Positions 43,074 through 53,479 of a stretch of DNA of 64,000 nucleotides are shown here, piece after piece. The stretch comes from Poseidonocella sedimentorum (GTDB lineage: Bacteria > Pseudomonadota > Alphaproteobacteria > Rhodobacterales > Rhodobacteraceae). Position numbers and translations under genes: made by a program. The stretch covers positions 1 to 64,000 of the forward strand of contig NZ_FOYI01000011.1 in the NCBI RefSeq assembly GCF_900116005.1, read 5' to 3'. The notes under the pieces are model-generated. The model saw only the letters and a list, made by a program, of their open reading frames with translations. It did no database searches and had not been told where the DNA came from. The number at the start of each line of letters is the position of its first letter. Position 1 is the stretch's first letter.

Positions 43074-44336
43074 TTGCCCCAGACCCCCGAGGCGCTTTTG
43101 CGCGCGATGTTCGATGCCGCGGTTGCGGCGGCGGATCCGATGATCACCATCCCCGCCGCGCTGCCGCCCAAACCCGACGGGCGGGTTGTCGTGATCGGCG
43201 CGGGCAAGGCCTCCGCGCGGATGGCCGAAGCGGTCGAGAGCGCCTGGGGCCCCTGCGACGGGCTGGTGCTGACGCGCTATGGCTATGCCCGGCCCTGCGT
43301 CGGGATCGAGATCGTCGAGGCCGCGCACCCGGTCCCGGATGCGGCGGGCGTTGCGGCGACGGAGCGCCTGTTCGAGTTGCTCGACACGGTTGGCCCGGAT
43401 GATTTCGTGCTTTGCCTGATTTCCGGCGGCGGCTCGGCGCTGCTCTGTGCGCCGGCCGAGGGGGTCACGCTTGCGGAGAAACAGGCGGTCAATGCGGCGC
43501 TATTGGCCAGCGGCGCGCCGATCGGGTCGATGAACGTCGTGCGCCAGCATCTCAGCCGGGTGAAAGGGGGGCAGCTCGCCGCGCGCGCCTACCCCGCGAC
43601 AATGCTCAGCCTGATGATTTCCGATGTGCCGGGCGACGATCCCGCGCTGATCGCCTCTGGTCCGACCGTGAGTCGGGCCGGGACGGTCGAGGACGCGCGC
43701 CGGATCGTTGCGCAGTATGGCATCGCGCTGCCGGCCTCCGCCGAGGCTGTGCTGGATGGCGCGCCCCTGCCGCTGGCGCCGGGGGATGATCGGCTTTCGA
43801 CGGTCGAGAACCGGGTGATTTCCGCGCCCTCACAATCGCTGGAGGCCGCCGCCCGGGTGGCCGAGGCGGCGGGCGCGACGGTGCGGCTTCTGGGGGATGA
43901 TCTGGAGGGCGAGGCGCGCGATCTGGCCGCCGGGCAGGCCAAGGCGGCGCTGGAGATTCAGGCCGGGCTCGCACCGGGGGATGCGCCGGTCGTGCTGCTT
44001 TCGGGGGGCGAATGCACCGTGACGCGCCGCGGCGACGGGGTTGGCGGGCCCAACGCGGAGTTCGTTCTGGCGGCGGCGCGGGCGCTCGGTGGCCAGCCGG
44101 GCATCCACGTGCTCGCCTGCGACACCGACGGCGTAGACGGGGCGGCCGAGGTGGCCGGTGCGATCGCCGGGCCGGAGACGCTGGACAAGGCGCGCGCGGT
44201 GGGGGCCGATCCGGACGCGGCGCTCGCCATCAACGACGCGCACCGGTTCTTCGGGACCCTCGGCGACCAGATCGTCCCGGGGCCCACGCTGACCAATGTC
44301 AACGATTTCCGCGCTTTCGTGATTTCTCCGCTCTGA
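43074..44336 (+). CDS. Glycerate 2-kinase / hydroxypyruvate reductase-type protein (DUF4147-MOFRL)
   Basis: A 420-residue protein of the GckA/TtuD family, which phosphorylates glycerate at C2; older annotations call it hydroxypyruvate reductase. The N-terminal DUF4147 domain has VVVIGAGKASARMAEAVE and CLISGGGSALLC with the ATP-binding glycines. The C-terminal MOFRL domain has VVLLSGGECTVTRRGDGVGG and LACDTDGVDG. TTG at 43074 is chosen: GGGAGG lies 5 bases before it and the protein then begins MPQTPEALLRAMFDAAV. No other glycerate-pathway genes are adjacent. Confidence 0.87.
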   Translation: MPQTPEALLRAMFDAAVAAADPMITIPAALPPKPDGRVVVIGAGKASARMAEAVESAWGPCDGLVLTRYGYARPCVGIEIVEAAHPVPDAAGVAATERLFELLDTVGPDDFVLCLISGGGSALLCAPAEGVTLAEKQAVNAALLASGAPIGSMNVVRQHLSRVKGGQLAARAYPATMLSLMISDVPGDDPALIASGPTVSRAGTVEDARRIVAQYGIALPASAEAVLDGAPLPLAPGDDRLSTVENRVISAPSQSLEAAARVAEAAGATVRLLGDDLEGEARDLAAGQAKAALEIQAGLAPGDAPVVLLSGGECTVTRRGDGVGGPNAEFVLAAARALGGQPGIHVLACDTDGVDGAAEVAGAIAGPETLDKARAVGADPDAALAINDAHRFFGTLGDQIVPGPTLTNVNDFRAFVISPL

Positions 44337-44358
44337 CGGCTCTTGGCTTTCCGAGGGG

Positions 44359-44745
44359 CTAGCCGCGCCCCTCGGCGACCGGCCCGCCCGCCGCTTTCCA
44401 GCCGGAGAAGCCGTCCGAGACGTGGCTCACGCGGGGCAATCCCATGTCCTGCGCCGTCTTGGCGGCCAGGGCCGAGCGCCAGCCCGAGGCGCAGTAGAAG
44501 ACAAAGCGATGGCCGCTCTGGAACTGGGGCTTGGCGTAGGGGCTTTCGGGGTCGATCCAGAATTCGAGCATCCCGCGCGGGCAGTGAAACGCGCCCGGGA
44601 TACGCCCCTCGCGCTCCAGCTCGCGCGGATCGCGCAGGTCGACGAAGGTCACGTCCTCCGCCCCGTGCAGCCCGATCAGCTCCCCCGCCGGGGCATGGGC
44701 CACCTCCGCATTGGCCTCGGCCACCATGTCCTTGATCCGCCGCAT
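44359..44745 (-). CDS. Single-domain rhodanese-like protein
   Basis: A 128-residue sulfurtransferase-like protein. The active loop FVFYCASGWRSALAA has the persulfide-forming cysteine and the family loop. FVDLRDPRELEREGRIPGAF is the N-terminal signature, and GFSGWKAAGGPV is near the end. Single-domain rhodaneses carry sulfur or cyanide chemistry in the cytoplasm; the partner is unknown. AAGGAGAG precedes ATG 44745. It converges on the glycerate kinase gene. Confidence 0.88.
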   Translation of the reverse strand: MRRIKDMVAEANAEVAHAPAGELIGLHGAEDVTFVDLRDPRELEREGRIPGAFHCPRGMLEFWIDPESPYAKPQFQSGHRFVFYCASGWRSALAAKTAQDMGLPRVSHVSDGFSGWKAAGGPVAEGRG

Positions 44746-44815
44746 CGCCGCTCTCTCCTTGACTTCACGCCGCGCTCGGCGCACCTCTGGCCCCGATTTT
44801 TCGGGATGGTACGGC

Positions 44816-45154
44816 ATGAGTGAGAGCAAGGCAAAGAAACCCAAACGGCAGGAGGTCTATACCCTGCTGGTGGAGGTGGGTCGGCGCGCGGGCGACGGGT
44901 TGCCAGAGGAGGCAACCGGGGCGGCGATGCTGTGCTATGCCAGCGGTGTGGATGAGGCCGAAGCCGTGCGCGAGACCGTGGCGATCCTCAAGCAGGCCGA
45001 GCTCGCGCCGCTTGACGTGACCGGCTACGGGACCCGGGCCGAACGCGAGGCACAGGGCCATGAGATCGGCGCGGAAGAGGCCGAACTCATGGAGCGGGCC
45101 TTGGCCGAAAACTCCGTTATCGTGGCCCAGATGGATCCGATTTTCCCGACATGA
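44816..45154 (+). CDS. Conserved small hypothetical protein upstream of dapE
   Basis: A 112-residue acidic protein, mostly helical by composition. It starts with a lysine-rich segment ([20 protein letters not shown]), has [20 protein letters not shown] in the middle, and ends [14 protein letters not shown]. No motif for an enzyme or DNA-binding function was found. The stop overlaps the dapE start as ATGA, so it is co-translated with dapE. I recall no named family; similar genes may accompany dapE in relatives. The ribosome binding site is weak. Confidence 0.7.
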   Translation: MSESKAKKPKRQEVYTLLVEVGRRAGDGLPEEATGAAMLCYASGVDEAEAVRETVAILKQAELAPLDVTGYGTRAEREAQGHEIGAEEAELMERALAENSVIVAQMDPIFPT

Positions 45155-46311
45155 GCGCGCCCGAGCATAGCCCCGTCGATCCGGTCGCCCTGACCGCCGA
45201 TCTGGTCCGCTGCCCCTCGGTCACGCCGGAGGAGGGCGGCGCGCTGGTGCTGCTTCAGGGGCTGCTGGAGGGCGCGGGGTTCGAATGCCACCGCGTCGAT
45301 CGGGCCGGGACGGCGAACCTCTTTGCCCGCTGGGGCGCGAAGGGCCATGCGCGCAGCTTTGGCTTCAATGGCCATACGGACGTGGTCCCCGTGGGTGACG
45401 CGGCGGCCTGGACACACGCGCCCTTCGGGGCGGAGGTCGTGGGCGGCGTGCTCTTTGGACGCGGCGCGACCGACATGAAAAGCGGTGTGGCCGCCTTTGC
45501 CGCCGCGGCGGTTGATTTCGTGCGAGAGACCCCGTCCGACGGCGCGATCCTGCTGGCGATCACCGGCGATGAGGAGGGCGACGCGACGGACGGGACCGTC
45601 GCGCTCCTCGACTGGATGGCGGAGGCGGGGGAGGCGATGTCGGTCTGCCTCGTGGGCGAGCCGACCTGCCCTGCCGAGATGGGCGAGATGATGAAGATCG
45701 GGCGGCGCGGGTCGCTCAATGCCCATTTCACCTTTCGCGGCGTACAGGGCCATGCGGCCTATCCGCATCGGGCCAGGAACCCCTGTCACGCGATGGCGCA
45801 GCTGATGGCGCATTTCGCGGGCCAAGAGCTCGATCAGGGGACGGAGCATTTCGATGCCTCGACCCTCGCGGTCGTCACGATGGACACGGGCAATCCGGCG
45901 ACCAATGTGATCCCCGCCGAATGCCGCGCGACGCTCAACATCCGCTTCAACGACGCCCACAGCGGCGCCAGCCTCACGGATTGGCTGCGGGCCGAGGCGG
46001 CGCGGGTCGCCGAGGACACCGGCGTGGGGATTGCCTGCGAGGTCAAGGTCTCGGGCGAGAGCTTCCTGACCCCGCCGGGCCCGCTCTCCGATCTCGTCGC
46101 CGCCGCCGTGGAGGCCGAGACCGGCCGCGCGCCGGAGCTCTCCACCTCGGGCGGCACCTCGGACGCGCGCTTCGTCAAGGATCACTGCCCGGTGGTCGAG
46201 TTTGGCCTTGTGGGCCGGACGATGCATCAGGTCGATGAATGCGTCGAGATCGACCACATCCACGCGCTGAAACGCATCTACAGCCGCTGCCTTGCCCGCT
46301 ATTTCGCCTGA
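45151..46311 (+). CDS. dapE: Succinyl-diaminopimelate desuccinylase
   Basis: M20 metallohydrolase that releases LL-diaminopimelate for lysine and peptidoglycan. The 386-residue product has [12 protein letters not shown] (first His and Asp), [13 protein letters not shown] (bridging Asp), [12 protein letters not shown] (catalytic Glu pair), and [16 protein letters not shown] (last His). The dimerisation segment [16 protein letters not shown] is normal. The ATG overlaps the upstream stop. dapD is not in the window. The downstream glycosyltransferase-like gene overlaps its last codons. Confidence 0.95.
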   Translation: MSAPEHSPVDPVALTADLVRCPSVTPEEGGALVLLQGLLEGAGFECHRVDRAGTANLFARWGAKGHARSFGFNGHTDVVPVGDAAAWTHAPFGAEVVGGVLFGRGATDMKSGVAAFAAAAVDFVRETPSDGAILLAITGDEEGDATDGTVALLDWMAEAGEAMSVCLVGEPTCPAEMGEMMKIGRRGSLNAHFTFRGVQGHAAYPHRARNPCHAMAQLMAHFAGQELDQGTEHFDASTLAVVTMDTGNPATNVIPAECRATLNIRFNDAHSGASLTDWLRAEAARVAEDTGVGIACEVKVSGESFLTPPGPLSDLVAAAVEAETGRAPELSTSGGTSDARFVKDHCPVVEFGLVGRTMHQVDECVEIDHIHALKRIYSRCLARYFA

Positions 46312-46885
46312 CCGCCGCCCGCGCCTTGTCGTGATGCTCAAGGAGCCGCGGCCGGGGCGGGTCAAGACCCGGCTGGGGCGGGAGATCGGCATGATCGAGG
46401 CGGCGCAGTGGTTTCGGCATCAAAGCTCGGCGCTCCTGCGCCGGCTGCGCGATCCGCGGTGGGAGCTTATGCTCGCCGTCGCGCCGCACGCCGGCCGTCG
46501 GAGCGCGCAGTGGCCCGGCGATCTGCCCCGCATCCCACAGGGCGATGGCTCGCTGGGCGATCGGATGGGGCGGGTTTTCCGGAGCCTGCCGCCCGGGCCC
46601 GTTTGCATCATCGGCGCGGATGTCCCGGGGATCGACAGGCCCCATATCGCGCGCGCTTTCGCCGCGCTCGGGGCGCGCGACGCGGTGTTCGGCCCGGCGC
46701 TTGATGGCGGCTATTGGCTGGTCGGGTTGAAGCGCACGCGCGCGGTCCCCGCCGGGCTCTTCGAGGGGGTGCGCTGGAGCTCGCCCCACGCCCTCGCTGA
46801 CAGCCGCGCGACGCTCGGCGATGCCTCCGTGGCGCTCGTCGACACGCTGCGCGATGTGGATACGGCGGCTGACCTTCGCGCCTGA
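46292..46885 (+). CDS. TIGR04282-type arsenosugar-like glycosyltransferase family protein (DUF2064)
   Basis: A 197-residue GT-A-fold protein. [20 protein letters not shown] is the family's opening, [14 protein letters not shown] the next motif, [15 protein letters not shown] the Asp-containing nucleotide-sugar loop, and [16 protein letters not shown] a further signature. Members are annotated as glycosyltransferase-like with unknown donor and acceptor. The TTG start at 46292 lies inside the end of dapE. GTG 46331 or ATG 46334 would cut into the first motif. Confidence 0.78.
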   Translation: MPAISPDRRPRLVVMLKEPRPGRVKTRLGREIGMIEAAQWFRHQSSALLRRLRDPRWELMLAVAPHAGRRSAQWPGDLPRIPQGDGSLGDRMGRVFRSLPPGPVCIIGADVPGIDRPHIARAFAALGARDAVFGPALDGGYWLVGLKRTRAVPAGLFEGVRWSSPHALADSRATLGDASVALVDTLRDVDTAADLRA

Positions 46886-46942
46886 AGCGGCCTTGGGCGT
46901 TTTGCGCATGACGCCTCCGCCGCGCCGTGGTACCGAGCGCCT

Positions 46943-49243
46943 ATGAGCCAGATGCCGACACGCGAGCAGATCCTCGACTGGATCGCCGCCAACCCGACCC
47001 AAACCTCCAAACGCGACATTGCCAAGGCCTTCGGGATCAAGGGCGCCGCGCGGATCGATCTCAAGCGCCTGTTGCGAGAGCTTGAGGACGAGGGGCACCT
47101 TGAAAAGCGCAAGAAGACCTACCGCGACCCGGACCGCTTGCCGCCGGTGTCGGTCCTGCAGATCAACGGCCAGACGCCCGATGGCGAGCTTCTGGCGCGG
47201 CCGATGGAGTGGCAGGGCGAGGGGGTCGAGCCGGTCGTGCTCTTCGTGGCGCGCGCCTCGGACCCCGCGCTTGGCGAGGGCGACCGGATCCTTGCGCGGC
47301 TGACGCAGGTGCAGGCCCCGGATCACCACTATGAAGCGCGGCTCATCCGCCGCATCGGGACCAACCCGCGCATGATCCTCGGGATTTTCCGCGAAGGTGC
47401 CGAAGGCGGGCGGATCAAGCCGATCGAGAAGGGCTCGGACAAGGACTGGACCGTCGCAGCCGGGGCGACCGGCGGGGCCAAAGACGGCGAGTTGGTTGAG
47501 GCCGAACAGGCCGGGCCCAAGGGGCGGATGGGCCTGCCGCGCGCGCGCATCGTGAACCGGCTGGGCGATCCTTCGGCGCCCCGGGCCGTCTCGCTCATCG
47601 CCATCCACGAACACGGTATCCCCGACAGCTTCCCCGACGCGGTCATCGCCGAGGCCGACCGGCTCAAACCCGCCGGCCTCAAGGGGCGCGAGGATCTGCG
47701 CGAGATGCCGCTCGTGACCATCGACCCGGCCGACGCGCGCGACCATGACGACGCCTGTTTCGCCGAGCCCGACAGCGAGCCGGGCAACAAGGGCGGGCAC
47801 GTGCTCTGGGTCGCCATCGCCGATGTCGCCCACTACGTCCGGCCCGGAACCGAACTGGACCGCGAGGCGCGCAAGCGGGGCAATTCGAGCTACTTCCCCG
47901 ACCGCGTGGTGCCGATGCTGCCGGACCGTCTCTCGGGCGATCTGTGCTCGCTGCACGAGGGGGTGCCGCGCGCCTGTATCGCCCTGCGCGTCCGCATCGA
48001 CAGCGAGGGCGAGGTGCTCTCGCACCGGTTCCTGCGCGGGCTCATGCGCTCGCCCGCCTCACTGAACTATCAGGAGGTGCAGGAGGCGATCGACGGCGCG
48101 CCGAACGACCGCACCGCACCGCTGCTCGACGACGTGATCAAGCCGCTCTATGCCTGCTACGAGGCGTTGGCCAAGGCGCGCCACCGCCGCCAGCCGCTCG
48201 ATCTGGACCTGCCGGAACGGCGCATCGAGCTGACCGAAGACGGCAAGGTCGCCTCGGTGAATTTCCGCGACCGGCTGGACGCGCACCGGCTCATCGAGGA
48301 GTTCATGGTCACGGCCAATGTCTGCGCGGCGCAGACGCTGATCCGCAAGAAAAGTCCGCTGCTCTTCCGCGTCCACGAGGAGCCCTCACCGGAAAAGCTC
48401 GACAGCCTGCGCGAGACCGCCGGCGCCGCGGGCCTCACCCTCGCCAAGGGGCAGGTCCTCAAGACCGCGCATCTCAACCGTCTGCTGGCCGATGCGGCGG
48501 GGGGCGACAATGCCGAGCTGATCAACCTCGCGACCCTGCGCTCGATGACGCAAGCCTATTATTCGCCGGTGCATCTAGGCCATTTCGGGCTCTCGCTGGC
48601 GAGCTACGCGCATTTCACCTCGCCGATCCGGCGCTACGCGGATCTGATCGTGCACCGGGCGCTGATCTCGGCCCATGGCTGGGGCGACGACGGGCTCTCG
48701 CCGCAGGAAATCGACGGGCTGGAGCGCACGGCGGAACACATATCCAGCACCGAGCGGCGCTCGATGATGGCCGAGCGGGACACGACCGATCGCTATCTCG
48801 CGGCCTTCCTGTCGGACCGTCTCGGCGCGGAATTCGAGGGGACGATCAGCGGCGTGGTCAAGTTCGGCCTCTTCGTCAAGCTTGACGAGACCGGGGCGGA
48901 CGGGCTGGTCCCGGTGAGCACGATCGGGCGGGAGTATTTCCACTTCGACGCCGATGCTGGCACGCTCATGGGCGCCGACAGCGGCCGCGTCCTGCGGCTC
49001 GGTCAGCGGGTCACCGTCAAGCTCAAGGAAGCCGCGCCGGTCACCGGCGGGCTGGCTTTCGAGCTCCTGAGTGTCGAGGGCGAGACGATGCCCAAGGGCG
49101 ACGGGTTTCGCGGCGGGTTCGGCGGTGGCGGGCGGCGCGGTGGCGGCAAATCCAAAGGCGCGGGCCCCTCGAAACGCAAGCTCGCGCGCGCCAAGAAGAA
49201 AACCGCCTCGAAGGACCGCAAGGTCTCGCGCACGCGGCGGTAA
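46943..49243 (+). CDS. rnr: Ribonuclease R
   Basis: Processive 3'-5' exoribonuclease that degrades structured RNA. The 766-residue product has an N-terminal winged-helix region (SKRDIAKAFGIKGAARIDLK), cold-shock domains, and the RNB catalytic domain with IDPADARDHDDACF carrying the metal-binding aspartates. Then come HFTSPIRRYADLIVHRAL and the S1 domain (GTISGVVKFGLFVKLDETGA). A basic, glycine-rich tail follows (KSKGAGPSKRKLARAKKK). Full length. It heads the run leading into the tol-pal genes, 17 bases before ybgC. Confidence 0.95.
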   Translation: MSQMPTREQILDWIAANPTQTSKRDIAKAFGIKGAARIDLKRLLRELEDEGHLEKRKKTYRDPDRLPPVSVLQINGQTPDGELLARPMEWQGEGVEPVVLFVARASDPALGEGDRILARLTQVQAPDHHYEARLIRRIGTNPRMILGIFREGAEGGRIKPIEKGSDKDWTVAAGATGGAKDGELVEAEQAGPKGRMGLPRARIVNRLGDPSAPRAVSLIAIHEHGIPDSFPDAVIAEADRLKPAGLKGREDLREMPLVTIDPADARDHDDACFAEPDSEPGNKGGHVLWVAIADVAHYVRPGTELDREARKRGNSSYFPDRVVPMLPDRLSGDLCSLHEGVPRACIALRVRIDSEGEVLSHRFLRGLMRSPASLNYQEVQEAIDGAPNDRTAPLLDDVIKPLYACYEALAKARHRRQPLDLDLPERRIELTEDGKVASVNFRDRLDAHRLIEEFMVTANVCAAQTLIRKKSPLLFRVHEEPSPEKLDSLRETAGAAGLTLAKGQVLKTAHLNRLLADAAGGDNAELINLATLRSMTQAYYSPVHLGHFGLSLASYAHFTSPIRRYADLIVHRALISAHGWGDDGLSPQEIDGLERTAEHISSTERRSMMAERDTTDRYLAAFLSDRLGAEFEGTISGVVKFGLFVKLDETGADGLVPVSTIGREYFHFDADAGTLMGADSGRVLRLGQRVTVKLKEAAPVTGGLAFELLSVEGETMPKGDGFRGGFGGGGRRGGGKSKGAGPSKRKLARAKKKTASKDRKVSRTRR

Positions 49244-49260
49244 GACGAAAAGGACCACCG

Positions 49261-49647
49261 ATGCACCGTTTTCCGATCCGCGTTTACTACGAAGACACCG
49301 ACATGGCCGGGATCGTCTATTACGCCAATTACCTGCGCTATATCGAGCGGGCGCGGAGCGATTGGGTCCGGGGCCTCGGGATCGACCAGATGGCCCTGCG
49401 CGATGAGGAGGGGCTTGTCTTCGCGGTCCGGCGGATCGAGGCCGATTACCTCAAATCGGCCCATTTCGACGAGGAGCTCGTGGTCGAGACCACTCTTGCC
49501 CGTCTGACCCCGGCCCGGCTGGTGATGCACCAGAAGATCCTGCGCGATGGCGAGGCGCTCTTCGAGGCCGAGGTTGTCGTCGTTTGCATGAGCACGGAGG
49601 GCCAGCCGGCCCGGCTTCCGGCGAATATCCGCCAACAATTGCAGTAA
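49261..49647 (+). CDS. ybgC: Tol-Pal-associated acyl-CoA thioesterase YbgC
   Basis: A 128-residue hotdog-fold thioesterase usually encoded ahead of tolQ and acting on short acyl-CoA or acyl-ACP. YYEDTDMAGIVYYANYLRYI near the N-terminus holds the catalytic Asp and ligand residues, followed by ERARSDWVRGLG. AAGACGAAAAGGA precedes the ATG. It starts 17 bases after rnr and 122 bases before tolQ, so it may share a transcript with rnr; the tol genes may also have their own promoter in that gap. Confidence 0.92.
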   Translation: MHRFPIRVYYEDTDMAGIVYYANYLRYIERARSDWVRGLGIDQMALRDEEGLVFAVRRIEADYLKSAHFDEELVVETTLARLTPARLVMHQKILRDGEALFEAEVVVVCMSTEGQPARLPANIRQQLQ

Positions 49648-49769
49648 TTCGCAACTCTTCGTGTCCGGCGGGGTTATGGATGGTGTTGGTGTTGGGGCTG
49701 CGCTTGGGGTAAAAGAGCGCCTGAACAGGTCGAACCCCGACAAGAGGGCCGAACGGAGAAGAGCAGGCA

Positions 49770-50465
49770 ATGGAAGCGGAAACCCTTGGTCTCGCGCAGG
49801 AGATCGATTTCTCCATGTGGGCGCTTTTTGCGCGCGCAACGATTACCGTCAAGCTGGTGATGATCCTGTTGATCCTCGCCTCCTTCTGGTCCTGGTCGAT
49901 CATCGTGCAGAAGATCATCGACTATCGCCGCGCCCGCGCCGAAGCCGCGAAGTTTGATCGTGCCTTCTGGTCCGGCGAGCCGCTGGACGAGCTTTTCGAA
50001 AAGCTAGGGCCCGAGCCGAAGGGCAGCCCCGACAAGGTCTTTGCCGCGGGCATGATCGAATGGGGCCGCTCGCACCGGAACGACGGCGCGCTCATCCCCG
50101 GCGCCTCCCTGCGGATCGACCGCAACATGGACGTGGCCATCGCCAAGGAGGCCGAGACGCTGCAACGCGGCCTGCCGGTGCTGGCGACCATCGGCTCCAC
50201 CGCGCCTTTCATCGGGCTCTTCGGCACGGTCTGGGGCATCATGAACGCCTTCATCGAAATCGCAGAGCAGCAAAACACCAATCTCGCCGTCGTCGCGCCC
50301 GGCATTGCCGAGGCGCTTCTGGCGACCGGGCTGGGCCTGCTCGCGGCGATCCCGGCGGTGATTTTCTACAACAAGCTTTCGGCCGACAGTGACCGGATCA
50401 TCGCGGGCTACGAGGCCTTTGCCGATGAGTTCGCCACGATCCTCAGCCGCCAGTTGGACAGCTGA
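49770..50465 (+). CDS. tolQ: Tol-Pal system protein TolQ
   Basis: Inner-membrane motor subunit of the Tol complex, which uses the proton gradient to pull in the outer membrane at division. The 231-residue product has three helices (first around ITVKLVMILLILASFWSWSI, others near ATIGSTAPFIGLFGTVWGIM and LLATGLGLLAAIPAVIFY) and the MotA/ExbB signature. The start MEAETLGLAQEIDFSMWALF has a GAAGAGCAGG upstream. tolR follows one base after its stop. Confidence 0.95.
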   Translation: MEAETLGLAQEIDFSMWALFARATITVKLVMILLILASFWSWSIIVQKIIDYRRARAEAAKFDRAFWSGEPLDELFEKLGPEPKGSPDKVFAAGMIEWGRSHRNDGALIPGASLRIDRNMDVAIAKEAETLQRGLPVLATIGSTAPFIGLFGTVWGIMNAFIEIAEQQNTNLAVVAPGIAEALLATGLGLLAAIPAVIFYNKLSADSDRIIAGYEAFADEFATILSRQLDS

Positions 50466-50466
50466 G

Positions 50467-50946
50467 ATGGGCGCGGGGGTCATCAAGGGGGCAAGCGGCG
50501 GGCACCGGCGCGGCGCGCGCCGGCGGCGGCGCGGCACCCAGCCGATGGCGGAGATCAACGTCACGCCCTTCGTCGATGTCATGCTGGTCCTGCTGATCAT
50601 CTTCATGGTGGCCGCGCCGCTCCTGACCGTGGGCGTTCCGGTCGAGCTGCCCAAGACAGCGGCCAACGCGCTGCCCACCGATGCCGAGGAGCCGCTGACC
50701 GTGACGCTGGAGGCGGACGGCACTCTGAGCATCCAGAACACCGTAACCGCGCGCGACGAACTCGTCGCCAAGCTCCGCGCCATCGCGGACGAGCGCGAGG
50801 GGGACAGGATCTTCCTGCGCGCGGATGGGGGCATCGCCTACGCCGATGTCATGGAAGTGATGGGCGCGCTCAACGCGGGCGGATTTTCCAACGTGGGGCT
50901 GGTGACGGACACCGGCGGCCCGACGCTGGACGAGCGAGACGGGTGA
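50467..50946 (+). CDS. tolR: Tol-Pal system protein TolR
   Basis: A 159-residue single-pass partner of TolQ. The basic N-terminus (GHRRGARRRRRGTQPMAEIN) faces the cytoplasm. The helix INVTPFVDVMLVLLIIFMVA contains the conserved Asp that takes up protons. The periplasmic domain (DRIFLRADGGIAYADVMEVM) is typical of ExbD/TolR. It lies directly after tolQ and before tolA, in standard order. Confidence 0.95.
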   Translation: MGAGVIKGASGGHRRGARRRRRGTQPMAEINVTPFVDVMLVLLIIFMVAAPLLTVGVPVELPKTAANALPTDAEEPLTVTLEADGTLSIQNTVTARDELVAKLRAIADEREGDRIFLRADGGIAYADVMEVMGALNAGGFSNVGLVTDTGGPTLDERDG

Positions 50947-50952
50947 GCCCCG

Positions 50953-52089
50953 GTGAAGACCGGTCAGTACATCTCCGGTGCAGCGCATGTCGGGCTGATC
51001 CTGTGGCTCTTGGTGGGCATTGGGTTTGACGCCGATCCGCTGCCCTTTGACAGCGTGTCGGCCACGCTTGTCACCGAAGAGGATTACGCGGCGCTGACCG
51101 CCTTGTCTGCTCCGCCGGAGGCCCCTGCCGAGCCCGAAGCCGTGCCCGAGCCGGAGCCTGCCCCCGAGCCAGAACCCGAGCCAGAACCCGAGCCCACGCC
51201 AGAACCCGCGCCTCAGCCCGCACCGCAACCCCGGCCCGCACCGGTTCAGTCGCCGGAGCAACCGCAGGCTCTGCCCGATCCGGCCGCCGAGGCCGCGCCT
51301 GAGAGCACGCCGGCCCCCGCGCCGCGGATCGCCCCGGAGCCCGCGCCGCGTCCCGAGGCGCCCGCCGATCCCGATCCGGTGCCGCAGGTGGCCGTCGAGC
51401 CGGTTGAAGCGCCCGAGCCTGCCCCCGCGCCCGAGCCGCGCGACGCGGCCGTCCCGGAGGAGAGCAGCACCCGGATCGTGACCGAGGCCGAGGAGCGCCC
51501 GCAGACAGCGCCGACCACCTCGCCGCGCCCGCTGCCCCGTCCATCGCGGCCGGTGCCGCCGGAGCCGGAGGAGACGCCGGTCGAGACCGTGGCAGAGGCG
51601 GAGCCCGAGCCGACACCGGAGCCCGAACCAGAGCTGACACCGGAACCAGAGCCAGAGCCCGCACCGGAACCGGACGCAGAGCCCGAGGCCCCGCTCTTTG
51701 ACGACGCCGTCGCGGCCGCGCTGGCCGAAGCGCTCGGCGGGGCGGGGACGACGCCCGACGCCCCGGCCACGCTCTCGCAGGCCGAGGCCGACAGCCTGCG
51801 CCTCGCCGTCTCCGCCTGCTGGAACGTCGGCTCGCTCTCGTCCGACGCGCTCGGGGTCACGGTCATCGTGGCGCTCGAGTTCGCCCGCGACGGCCGGCCC
51901 ATCGCCGACACGATCCGCATGGTGAGCGCCAGCGGCGGCGGCGGCGACGCCACGCGCCAGGCCTTCGAAACCGCCCGCCGCGCGATCCTGCGCTGCGGCA
52001 CCGAGGGCTACGATCTGCCCCCACAACAATATGATCTTTGGAAGAGTATCGAGATGGTATTCGACCCCGAGAAAATGCGGAGATTGTGA
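50953..52089 (+). CDS. tolA: TolA-like protein with a Pro/Glu-rich spacer
   Basis: A 378-residue protein in the tolA position. It has an N-terminal membrane helix ([19 protein letters not shown]) and a C-terminal TonB/TolA-like domain (~270-378, with [20 protein letters not shown] and [16 protein letters not shown]). The ~200-residue linker is built of repeats of Pro and Glu ([20 protein letters not shown]-like) in place of the Ala/Lys helical domain of enterobacterial TolA. Such a spacer would form an extended rigid rod. GTG start at 50953. The stop overlaps the tolB start. Confidence 0.88.
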   Translation: MKTGQYISGAAHVGLILWLLVGIGFDADPLPFDSVSATLVTEEDYAALTALSAPPEAPAEPEAVPEPEPAPEPEPEPEPEPTPEPAPQPAPQPRPAPVQSPEQPQALPDPAAEAAPESTPAPAPRIAPEPAPRPEAPADPDPVPQVAVEPVEAPEPAPAPEPRDAAVPEESSTRIVTEAEERPQTAPTTSPRPLPRPSRPVPPEPEETPVETVAEAEPEPTPEPEPELTPEPEPEPAPEPDAEPEAPLFDDAVAAALAEALGGAGTTPDAPATLSQAEADSLRLAVSACWNVGSLSSDALGVTVIVALEFARDGRPIADTIRMVSASGGGGDATRQAFETARRAILRCGTEGYDLPPQQYDLWKSIEMVFDPEKMRRL

Positions 52090-53402
52090 TGATCCGAATC
52101 CTGAGCGTCCTGCTGGCCTGCTGCCTTGCCCTGCCCGTGCTGGCGCAAGGCGGCCCGCTGCGCATCGAGATTACCGAAGGGGTGATCGAGCCGGTGCCTT
52201 TCGCGGCGCCCGCCTTCGTGCCCGAAACGCCCCAGGCCGCCGAGGTGGCGCGCCAGATCACCGAGGTCGTCGCCGCCGATCTGACCGGGACCGGGCTCTT
52301 CCGCCGCATCGGGCCGGATGCCTTCATCAGCCAGGTCAGCGATTTCAACGCCCCCGTGGCCTATCCCGACTGGCGCGCGGTCAACGCCCAGGCGCTGGTG
52401 ACGGGCGAGGTCGCGGTGCAGGGCTCGGCGCTCATCGTGCGCTTCCGGCTGCATGACGTGTTCGCCGGGCAGGAAATGGGCAGCGGGCTGCAGTTTCAGG
52501 GCACGGTCGAAAGCTGGCGCCGCATGGGCCACAAGGTCGCCGATGTGGTCTACAGCCGGATCACCGGCGAGGGCGGCTATTTCGACAGCCGCGTCGTCTA
52601 TGTCTCCGAGACCGGCCCCAAGGACAACCGCCAGAAGCGTCTCGCGATCATGGATTACGACGGGGCCAATACCCAGTTCCTGACCGACAGCTCGGCCATC
52701 GTCCTCGCGCCGCGCTTTGCGCCTTCGGGGGACCGGGTGCTCTACACCAGCTATTCCTCCGGCCGTCCGCGCATCTACCTGCTCGATGTGGCGAGCGTCA
52801 GCACCCGGGCTCTCGACACCGAGGCGGGCAGCATGAGTTTCGCCCCGCGCTTTGCCCCAGACGGGCGCACGGTGATCTTCTCGCAGACCCAGGATGGCAA
52901 CACCGACCTCTTCACCCTGGACCTCACCACCGGCACGCGCCAGCGCCTCACCAGCGCGCCCTCGATCGAGACCGCGCCGAGCTATTCACCGGACGGCGCG
53001 CAGATCGTGTTCGAAAGCGATCGCAGCGGCTCGCAGCAGCTCTACGTCATGCCCGCCACCGGCGGCGAGGCCACCCGCATCAGTTTCGGGCAGGGCCGCT
53101 ACGGCACGCCGGTCTGGTCGCCGCGGGGAGACTACATCGCCTTCACCAAGCAAAATACCGGCCGCTTCCACATCGGCGTGATGCGCACCGACGGCAGCGA
53201 GGAGCGCCTGCTCACGGCCTCGTTCCTTGACGAGGGGCCCACATGGTCGCCCAATGGCCGCGTCATCATGTTCACCCGCGAAACGCGCGGCGCGAGCGGC
53301 GAGGCAAACCTCTATTCGGTCGATATCTCCGGGCGCAACCTGCAACGGATCCCGACCACGGGCGGCGCCTCGGATCCGGCGTGGTCCCCGCTTCAGAACT
53401 AG
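52089..53402 (+). CDS. tolB: Tol-Pal system beta-propeller protein TolB
   Basis: Periplasmic protein that binds Pal and links it to the inner-membrane complex. The 437-residue product has a signal peptide ([17 protein letters not shown]), an N-terminal domain, and a six-bladed propeller with the family repeats, for example [40 protein letters not shown] and [20 protein letters not shown]. The start overlaps the tolA stop. pal follows after 77 bases. Confidence 0.96.
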   Translation: MIRILSVLLACCLALPVLAQGGPLRIEITEGVIEPVPFAAPAFVPETPQAAEVARQITEVVAADLTGTGLFRRIGPDAFISQVSDFNAPVAYPDWRAVNAQALVTGEVAVQGSALIVRFRLHDVFAGQEMGSGLQFQGTVESWRRMGHKVADVVYSRITGEGGYFDSRVVYVSETGPKDNRQKRLAIMDYDGANTQFLTDSSAIVLAPRFAPSGDRVLYTSYSSGRPRIYLLDVASVSTRALDTEAGSMSFAPRFAPDGRTVIFSQTQDGNTDLFTLDLTTGTRQRLTSAPSIETAPSYSPDGAQIVFESDRSGSQQLYVMPATGGEATRISFGQGRYGTPVWSPRGDYIAFTKQNTGRFHIGVMRTDGSEERLLTASFLDEGPTWSPNGRVIMFTRETRGASGEANLYSVDISGRNLQRIPTTGGASDPAWSPLQN

Positions 53403-53479
53403 CGCCGGAAATAACCGCTGCGGGCGGCGGCGGCCCATGATATCTTGAGACCAAACACCGCAACGAGCAGGACAGACCC

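Noticed and set aside
51110-51700. Low-complexity CCCGAGCC-type repeats
   Set aside because: They are the Pro/Glu codons of the TolA spacer, in frame throughout.
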